Part shown: positions 56,557 to 64,000 of the stretch, piece after piece
Layout: every line of letters starts with the position of its first letter
Position numbering within the stretch: the first letter of the stretch is position 1
Assembly (NCBI GenBank): GCA_004519485.1
Contig: CP038110.1
Coordinates: 186,001-250,000 of the forward strand
DNA: 64,000 nucleotides
Source: Nannochloropsis oceanica
Lineage: Eukaryota; Sar; Eustigmatophyceae; Eustigmatales; Monodopsidaceae
Reading direction: 5' to 3'
The notes under the pieces: generated by a model
Seen by the model: the letters and a program-made list of their open reading frames with translations, nothing else
What the model was told of the DNA's origin: nothing
The model's database searches: none
Position numbers and translations under genes: made by a program

Positions 56557-57190
56557 TTAGTATCCATCGCCGCCGCCCTGAGAAGGAAGAGAAAAACAAG
56601 AGGGAGAGGGAAACGAGTGTTGTGTCAAAGGACATCGCCACACCACATACGAACGGTCAGGAAAAAAGAGAAAGGACGGCAAAGAAAGAGGAAACTCAGT
56701 CAACCATTTCCCCCCGCTCATTCACTTACCCCAAACATGTCCATGGCCCCGCCCAGGTCCGCTTCCTCCTCCTTCTCCTCCTGTGGATAGATATAGAGTA
56801 AGATGGTGTAGAGGGTTTAAAAAGCGAGCATGATGACACGGTAGCAAGAACGCAAGATGGGCGACACGTGCTCGTCGCTTCTGCATTCCCTCTTCCCTGA
56901 CCCAACCAAGCACCCACCTTTACCGCAGCAGGCGGTGCACCAGCTGCCGCAGCCGCCGGGGCCGCAACCCCACCCCCACCCCCACCCCCGCCCATAGAGA
57001 CGCTCTTAAGCTTGTCCTTGCCCTCCTTCAGCAGCTCCTCTACGTCCTTGCCCTCTATCTCCTTCATCAAAAGCTCCACCTTGGCCTCATCCGCCTCCCC
57101 ACCGGTAGAACTAATAAGGGCAGTGATGTCTGCGGCCTTGGGATCCTTCCCCGCGAGCTTGAGAAGCAAGAAGGAAGCTACAACGTTCAT
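56557..57190 (-). CDS. RPLP2: 60S acidic ribosomal protein P2
   Basis: Three exons (57190-56918, 56780-56730, 56577-56557), phase 0, 114 residues. The start MNVVASFLLLKLAGKDPKAA is the standard P2 N-terminal dimerisation domain, with ITALISSTGGEADEAKVELL and the hinge (Gly run, then Ala/Pro-rich). The C-terminus is EEKEEEADLGGAMDMFGGGD then GY; a usual P2 ends MGFGLFD, so the tail is an unusual variant. P-stalk proteins recruit translation GTPases. The last two exons are only 51 and 21 nt. It is divergent from RF3. Confidence 0.93.
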
Positions 57191-57698
57191 GGTTTTGGCT
57201 GTGAGATATATGATACATAGGTGTTGTCGGGTAAGGAAAGTGAGACGCTGCTTTCTTCCTTTGCGCCATGGTGGGCGCACGGTCGATGAAAGAGTCCAGA
57301 TGGACGAGCTTGTGAAGGCCTCAGTCTTACGCTGCTTTTCTCCTAGACCTAAGAGATGTCATGTCTGTGTGGTATGGTCTGGCCATTGATCTAGTCAGAG
57401 TCAGGCATGCACGCGACATGGAAAGCAGAGGAGAACCAGCCACAGGATGATATAGAATGAGCCTCAGGAGCTGGCCTTGTTTCGCAGAATCCTAAACACG
57501 TCCTTGCTGGCCATGTCCATGCAATACCGCAATCGCATTCTCACCCCCTAGATAGCTGCTCGCTTACTTTTTGTCTCGCAATCTTCCTCCATTCCAGGTG
57601 CTCCAGGCCCGCGGACGGCCCGACATCACCCTCCGCTCTATATTTCGACCTCCCCGACGCACCCTGGGGAACAGCAACAGGAGGCCCCTAGGAAACCC
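57191..57698. promoter_or_regulatory. Divergent promoter of RPLP2 and RF3
   Basis: 508 bp. No TATA box seen. It likely holds the RPLP2 5' UTR on one side and RF3 on the other. Confidence 0.35.
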
Positions 57699-60026
57699 AT
57701 GGCACAACAAGGCCACTACCCCATCTCCGTGCTGATGCTCCTCGTGATATTGTCATGCTATTGTGTGCAGGGCTTCATTCCATTTAGAACTGCTCCTATC
57801 TCGCTGTCCCGGTCGCGGCACTCCCATGCTTCCGAAACCTTGGAGAAAGAGGCCCCGACGCATGCCTTCGAAATAGACGGTGTGTAGCATGTGCGGCTGG
57901 CACTTTGGTGTCCTTTGCCAGCAAGTATGAATATCCCCTCCATTCTGACACAGGTATAACCAGGACAGTACAAGCGACTCAAAGCAAAATCCTCGAGCGC
58001 CGAACCTTTGCCATTATCTCCCACCCCGATTCGGGCAAGACGAGTACGTACGCAGCTTGACCATGACAGGGGAGATATGTATAGCATTTCGAGCACACTT
58101 ATGCGTGTTCGATTCTTCTCTGAAGGATATGAATGATAGTCTGCTCGCGTCCTAGCGTATGATATGTGATGCGTGAGCTTCGCCCTTTGAAGGATCTAGG
58201 GGCAGACAATCTCACTCTTACTGTACCCACAAATCACCATCTCATTTTTTTCCATCGCTTCGAACAAAAACAGCTTTGACCGAAAAGCTCCTACTGTACG
58301 GTGGGGCTATTAATGAAGCCGGTGCCGTCCGTTCCCGGGCCTCACAAAGGAAAACCCAGTCAGACTTCATGGAGATGGAGAAGCAGCGTGGGATTTCCAT
58401 CAGTTCTACTGTGATGACTTTTGATGTATGCCATCTGTGATTGATGGTCGGAGAAGTGGGAGAGGGTTTATTGGATTGGGTTTATGATTAGGATTTTGAA
58501 CGTTCTCTTCGCTCTTAGCCGCAGTCCTCTGACAAGTTGATCATTAGTCTTCCTGTTGCAGTTTCTATTCCCACCTAACCGAAGGCGTTTCTTCACACAA
58601 CTTCTCCTTCTCTTTTCCTCCCCTCATTCGAAAATAGTACTCCGGCTTTCAAATCAATCTCCTCGACACTCCAGGCCACGCCGACTTTGGGGAAGACACG
58701 TATCGTACTCTCTCTGCCGCAGACAACGCCCTGATGCTCGTCGATGCCGGAAAAGGGCTGGAGGCACAAACGAGGAAACTTTTTACCGTCTGCCGGTTGC
58801 GGGGACTGCCCATTTATACATTTGCAAATAAGATGGACAGGCCGGCCAAGAACCCGGTGGACCTGGTGGATGAGATTGAGAAGGAGATGGGTTTGGAGGT
58901 CGTGCCCATGGTTTGGCCGATTGGGGATGGGGAGGATTTCAAGGGCGTGTATGATAGAGAGACCAGGGTGGTACATCTGTTTGAGCGGCAAGGACGCACG
59001 GAGAAGGCCGTAGAGACGGGACAGATGCCAGTGGATGATGCGAGGCTACCTGATTTGTTGGGTCCTGCTTTGTTTAAGCAACTGGAGGAGGACGTTGAGC
59101 TGTTGGATGCGTTGATGCCTGCGTTGGACATTGCCAAGGTGATGCGGGGTGAGCAGACGCCGATGTTTTTTGGTTCGGCCATGTCGAATTTCGGGGTGGC
59201 GTTGTTTTTAAACAAGTTTTTGTCGATATCGGAGCCACCGGCGCCGAGGGAGACGACCACAGGGTTGATCGGACCGGAGCATCCAGAGTTCACTGGATTT
59301 GTGTTCAAGCTGCAGGCGAATTTGAATCCGAAACATCGGGACAGGGTGGCGTATGTGAGGATTTGCTCTGGGAAATTCGAGAAGGGAATGAAAGTCTCTC
59401 ATTCGCGGCTGAAAGGGCGGCAAGTGAACTTGTCACAAGCGTCGATGTTGTTTGGGCAAGACCGAGAGACGATTGAGGAGGCGTATCCTGGGGATGTGGT
59501 GGGATTGAACAATCCGGGACTGTTTGCTATTGGTGACTCTATTTTTACGGGGGCGAAGACGGTGAAGTTCCCGGGCATTCCCTCTTTTTCGCCCGAGGTG
59601 TTTGCGTATATTTTCAACCCATCTGCAGGAAAATATAAAAGTTTTAAGAAGGGTATTGATGAATTGTTGGAAGAGGGTGCCGTGCAGTTGCTTTATGAGC
59701 GAAATGATGAAGGAAAATCGTCTCCTATCTTGGCAGCTGTGGGGCCATTGCAGCTCGAGGTGGTGTCGTATCGAATGAAGGAGGAATATGGGGTGGAGAC
59801 ACGACTAGAGCCATTGACGTTCACGGCGGCTCGGTGGTCGGAAGCGACGTGGGAGGAGATTGATAAGGCTGACGAGGAGGGGTTGATTTTTGGGGCGATG
59901 AAATGTAAAGATCGATGGGGGAGGCCAGTGCTTCTTTTTAGGAATGATTGGAAGATGAACCAAGTGGCGGATGAGGCTCCATATTTGAAGTTGGTGCCTT
60001 GGGCATTTGCACCTGATGAAGAGTAG
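57699..60026 (+). CDS. prfC: Peptide chain release factor 3, probably plastid
   Basis: Four exons (57699-57879, 57954-58043, 58274-58425, 58638-60026; phases 1, 1, 0) give 603 residues. A signal plus plastid motif ([20 protein letters not shown]) starts the chain. The GTPase has G1 HPDSGKTT (84-91), QRGISISS (128-135), [16 protein letters not shown] (151-166) and NKMD (205-208). The domain II and III marks [20 protein letters not shown] and [20 protein letters not shown] match RF3 rather than EF-G or TypA. RF3 is a bacterial-type GTPase that recycles RF1/RF2 from the ribosome, so it would serve the organelle. Absent from most land plants, it is known in some algae. Confidence 0.94.
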
Positions 60027-60963
60027 TTGAAAGCACAGGGGTTCAAGGTGAAAGGTGGGGAAGAGTATTTGACAAATGTTAACAAATGTTCACGGCAATA
60101 AATTTATGGCGGATGGCCCTGATATGACGTTTTCTTTTGTCATTCGTTTTTCCCAGTATTACATTCTGATCGGTACTGAGGCGCGGCACGGGGGGGGTGG
60201 GACATGGAAAGCTTGCGAAACGTCGAACCCACAGGCGCGGGCATTGGGGCATCGAGCGTGTCCAAGTCGGGACCACGGGTTCCACCAGGGACGCACAGAG
60301 AGCCACATGAGCAGTCTCCCAGAAAAGGCCGGCGGCCTTGAAGTCTTTCTCGCCGCACATGCACAATATACGTGCTAGCGATCCATCCTGAATCAAACAT
60401 CGGGCGAGACCATGCGGAGAGCGTGGAGTGTACTACTCATTCGCACACGCCATCCCCATTGGCGACTTTTTTTCTTAATTTTCTCACGTTGTCGTTGATC
60501 ATTCACATCTATCTTGTCTTGTTTCTTTGCTTTTTATCCTGGCCTTATCGAGGCATACTTTCAAATGATTTGTCCTTGACTTTTCTCTCCAAGTCTCTCT
60601 TTTCACCGCTCGTGTTCTCTGTGTTTTACATCCCTCTCTGTGACCCAAATTACCATTCCGATATCTCCACATTCATCCCTCGCTCTCCACACCTTTATCC
60701 CTCTCTTGCATTCGTTGGCAGATGTCTTACATTGCCTATCTGCGCTTCCCTCTCACTTAGCCTTGGGCAGGCGTCATGGCAACCTTGTTGTCCTCTTCCA
60801 CAAAGATCCGCACTCGTTCAAGGCGATAGTCCATCGTAACTGGGCTATGCTGTGAATTTGGGATACGTTTATAAATGCCATTTCTTTGATTCATTTCCCC
60901 CCCACACTATTTTAAAACGAATGTGGGGTGCATTATTTGATTTGTGGTGGTGCGTGCGTACCC
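60027..60963. other. Tail-to-tail spacer
   Basis: 940 bp between RF3 and the protease inhibitor. Pyrimidine-rich from about 60440 to 60770. One plus-strand piece, 60768-60852, reads HGNLVVLFHKDPHSFKAIVH and ends at a stop, like a last exon, but I find no start or family for it. Confidence 0.35.
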
Positions 60964-62559
60964 TTAGCCTTGTGCGGGGGCACGGGCTACCGTATTGTCT
61001 CCTTCAATGAAAACACGGACTCGGTCCAATCGGAAATCACGGGTGGTGGGAGCATTCTTGAGGGTGTAAGATTGAAATGGAGAGAAAGGGACGTATTCAT
61101 AGTATTTGGTTGGGTAGATGGATGTGTAGAGGGAGAGAGCAAGGGGAAGAATGTGAGTGCGCTTTGAATGCTATTGAGCAAGTCATACGATTTCTGACAT
61201 ACTGTCTGCAAATTGGTCAAGCCATAATCGCAATACAGACCAGTATTGTAGCGATGCAGAAAATAATCTCACACTGAAACTTGTACACCAGAGAAAGACT
61301 GGCCCCAAAAAAGGCGGGCCAACATAATCAATGCCTACACACATGTAAAGAGACTCAACATTTCTCTGCAAGAGTTGACAGGAGAGATTTTAATGATCCG
61401 AATTTGACTCGCTTTATCTCTTACTTCATCACATACCTTGGGAAGAACTATCACATTCAAGCCCGGCATATCGCTATTGATGCGGGCCTTGGCTTCCTCT
61501 GCGTCCACGCCTGTCAAGAATAGAGAGAAAGAATACAGTTATATGCAAGTTCTTGTAGAGGGGTGGAAATATATGATGCGTCCATTAGGCTTTTTGCCCT
61601 CCCTCTGAGATGGAGCCACCATTTCTCACTCTTCCTCATCTATCAGGCTCTCTTCCAGTTTTTCATACCACTCTAGTGGGCCTGTTGTTTTATGACATTT
61701 TTTTCTGTCATTGAAGTCTCTTTCGCAATGACAATTCGAAAGTCAGGCTTATTTGTTATCACCACCAACAGCAACATCTCTTTCCGCCCCTCTCAATTCC
61801 CTTTATCTTCCTGCGCTCACAATTGCGCGACAAATTCGAGTCGGTAACCATTGAGGAATGGATAAAATGATCCCACGCGCAGCTTTAATATACAGACCAA
61901 AGTCATATATATTTTGTTCGAACCCTTACCGACAAGCTCAGGCCAGCTCCTTGGTGGTTGATTGAAAATCCGCTCGTCTGTCGGGCCGCTTCCAGTCCCA
62001 GGCACTTTGAAACCTAGGTCTTTCGCGGAAAAGGCAGCGCCAGTACCCTTGCCACTATCACTACTGTGCTTGTCTGCCATATCTTCGATGGGAGTGATGT
62101 TTGATGTGTCTGTAGTTTTGTCTGTGAGGGGCGAGGCGAGAGTTGATGAGACGCGACTGAGGAAGCACGTGGCATTCAATAGGCCCCCCGGGCACGCATC
62201 TGCGCTCCTGCACACGCGGGACGATGGTGGATGTGGCTGACGAGCCTGACACAAGCTGCCCAGTCTATCTGCTTTGTATGCAATCAAGTGCACGGGACAC
62301 CTCAAGGAACGCGTTCCTCCGCCCATCCTCTTGCGCTTATCTTGTTCTCACTAGAACGCCGCCCCCTGCTCAACCCGCCCACCCATCCCACATTCTTACA
62401 TGTCGTGGCTGCAAAAGACGACGACGATACAGGTGGTGTTGCGCTGGAGGGTGACGACGAGGCAAAGACTACGATGGCGGAGAGAGAGGCGAGGAGGAGA
62501 AGGTATGTCTTGCAGCTCGAGGGCATCCACAACACGCACGATTTTCTTTGGCTTTGCAT
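60964..62559 (-). CDS. Secreted potato-inhibitor-I-type serine protease inhibitor
   Basis: Four exons (62559-62400, 62121-61930, 61510-61437, 61056-60964; phases 1, 1, 0) give 172 residues (161 from the second ATG at 62526). Exon 1 is a signal peptide (SSCKTYLLLLASLSAIVVFA). Exon 2 ends SWPELVG; exon 3 is VDAEEAKARINSDMPGLNVI then VLPK; exon 4 is NAPTTRDFRLDRVRVFIEGD and ends APAQG. Aligning the last part with eglin c (LPEGSPVTLDLRYNRVRVF) needs no gap and places Arg 148 at P1 and Asp 149 at P1'. So it is predicted to inhibit trypsin-like proteases. There is no family disulphide in the core, as in eglin. Strong family match; target unknown. Confidence 0.87.
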
Positions 62560-63415
62560 GTTGAGTGGATCAGAGGAGGAATGAAGAAGTGGGTAAGGAA
62601 TGAGGGAGTGCGTGATGTTGCTTCTAATAAAGCCCTTCCAACATTCAAAAATGCCATATTTGTGCAACTACTAGTACTACAGTAACAGGTTCTCTACTAG
62701 TACATCATAGAATGTCAAAGTCGCTAGAAAAACTCGGACCAGGAAATAAGGGATGAATAGGCAACATTTTATTGTTGGAAGGCTCCCCCTCGTATGCAAG
62801 TCCTCGAGGACGCAGATTGCATGCGATAGTTCTAGAGGGATGTAGGAACGGCAAAACGGCAAAAAGAACTACTAGTACATCATCGTCACCATCACCATCG
62901 TGATAAATTGCTAGAGAGGGTTCGGTGGTCGTGGGGGTCGTGGTGAGATGGTGAGGCAGGCAAAAAAGGTTTGGGGCTTGCGGGCTTTCTCACCATCAAC
63001 CCGCAACTCAATTTTCATGTGGTATATATGACACGAAGACCGCACACCATGGTTTGCACCACCCTCCATAGGAGCAGAGGCATCATGCGTGCTCTTTTCA
63101 GCGCAGGGCTTGGTTCATCACGCCCTGATTCCTATAAACGAGCAGCTTCACCTTCTGAACTGACACAGAAAAATAATGAACCTTCCTTATTCCTGACCTC
63201 CTCCTCCTCGTCCAACCCTACGCGCACTCCCAACCACACCCAGGCTTTAACCCGTCACTTCCGACTCTCCCTCCCCCCTGACGAGGTGAAATTGAGCGCC
63301 GTGTTCTAAGGGCGGTATAATTGCGCGCTCCTCTCGGTTTGATCCACCCCTTCAGGGGGACTAAACCGCCGCCCCCATTTTCTGCAGTCTCATCTACATC
63401 CCTGCCTCCGAAATC
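62560..63415. promoter_or_regulatory. Divergent spacer with CTACTAGTACATCAT repeats
   Basis: 856 bp between the inhibitor and the last plus-strand gene. CTACTAGTACATCAT occurs at about 62694 and 62870, and a third CTACTAGTAC at about 62669; each has the palindrome ACTAGT. A GGTATATATGAC near 63021 could be a TATA box. No gene seen. Confidence 0.4.
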
Positions 63416-64000
63416 ATGCGCCACCAGCTGTCCCTCCTCCTCATCTCACTCATCGCCCTGTTCCTGTTCTTTGCTGTGACTGACGTGGTCGGTTTCCAAA
63501 CGCTGCCCTTGCCAGCTTCGCGCGTCTCTCTCTCCTCGTCTCGGCGTCACGATGTTGTGATGCGGACCGGCGACCACACCTCCACCAACAACCACAAAAA
63601 AGATGGGCGTGGCTTTGGGATTGGTGTGAAGCAAACGCGAAAAATGAGCAACGGCGGTGGCGATGGTCGCATGAGCAGCTTGCGGCCGCGGGCGCCCAAC
63701 TCGTTTTCGTCGATCGGCAAGGCGGTGCGTCTTCGGGGCAAATTTGGGGGTGGACCCATGGGCATGGGACTGCTGGACGGCTACTCCAAGATGATGGAAC
63801 AAGCTGAAATGATTAAGGAACGGTACAGCGGGCGTCGACCTGTCCAAGAAGGCGGCGGGCGACAGCGCGGGGCGAAGAAAGCAGCAACTTTCCATGCCTT
63901 GAGCTCGTACAGTTTGCACTTCCTCCGCTTGTTGGAAGAAGAGCTAGTTTACGAAGAAGCCGAGGTAGTGCAACGACTGCGGTATTGGCCTCGAGGGCGG
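63416..64000 (+). CDS. Plastid-targeted protein, N-terminal part (partial)
   Basis: Open from ATG 63416 to the window edge, 195 residues so far. The signal LSLLLISLIALFLFFAVTDV is followed by VGFQTLP, a plastid cleavage motif. The next part is basic and Gly/Ser-rich; then GKFGGGPMGMGLLDGYSKMM and a helical segment (SSYSLHFLRLLEEELVYEEA). No family recognised. Reading continues beyond the window. Confidence 0.7.
   Translation, partial: MRHQLSLLLISLIALFLFFAVTDVVGFQTLPLPASRVSLSSSRRHDVVMRTGDHTSTNNHKKDGRGFGIGVKQTRKMSNGGGDGRMSSLRPRAPNSFSSIGKAVRLRGKFGGGPMGMGLLDGYSKMMEQAEMIKERYSGRRPVQEGGGRQRGAKKAATFHALSSYSLHFLRLLEEELVYEEAEVVQRLRYWPRGR

Noticed and set aside
60768-60852. Possible last exon, HKDPHSFKAIVH
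   Set aside because: No start, no upstream exon and no family; too short to support.
62081-62326. Start of the protease inhibitor at ATG 62326 or 62080 without a signal peptide
   Set aside because: The four-exon model keeps phase at every junction and gives a signal peptide; these starts would leave the upstream signal exon unused. Still possible as an alternative transcript.

Overview
The window looks like nuclear DNA of a photosynthetic stramenopile, most likely a eustigmatophyte such as Nannochloropsis/Microchloropsis. The species is an inference from gene style and was not checked against any database. Genes are dense, mostly single-copy and eukaryotic. They have few, short GT-AG introns (about 70 to 420 bp). 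Several products begin with an ER-type signal followed by an AF-like plastid cleavage motif (QAF, AGF, RAF, LAF, QGF, VGF), which fits a secondary plastid.

Layout: 0-10 kb has an arylsulfatase tail, a METTL7-like methyltransferase, an unknown plastid protein, an AIM24-family protein and a giant SCP2-FYVE-UbiB kinase-beta-lactamase fusion. 10-24 kb has FIGNL1, a stretch of broken coding-like pieces, Msp1/ATAD1, a KDM4-type histone demethylase, a DEDDy exonuclease with a (AGT)n poly-serine tract, and a Nudix hydrolase. 24-41 kb has COA7, a DEAD-box helicase, GET1/WRB, a gamma-synergin-like EH protein, plastid FBPase, AP-3 beta and UTP18. 41-50 kb has a Ctr copper transporter, a truncated PIF/Harbinger transposase, a TPR-like plastid protein, a TrmK-like tRNA methyltransferase, a PG-rich (SHIPPO) protein and a coiled-coil plastid protein. 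50-64 kb has Asterix, RPS6, a retinol-dehydrogenase-like SDR, RPLP2, organellar RF3, a secreted potato-inhibitor-I-type protease inhibitor and the start of another plastid protein.

Genes alternate as divergent pairs sharing 70 to 700 bp promoters and as tail-to-tail pairs. Themes that recur are membrane-protein biogenesis and quality control (GET1, Asterix, Msp1), vesicle coats (AP-3 beta, synergin), translation and ribosome assembly (RPS6, RPLP2, UTP18, RF3, TrmK-like), and mitochondrial function (COA7, AIM24, UbiB-like kinase). No operon-like or CRISPR system was seen. The most interesting items are the four-domain fusion, the four-exon protease inhibitor with a predicted Arg P1 site, the bacterial-type TrmK gene, a sperm-tail-type PG-rich protein in an alga expected to lack flagella, and the Harbinger remnant whose frame is shifted by a 10-bp tandem duplication.
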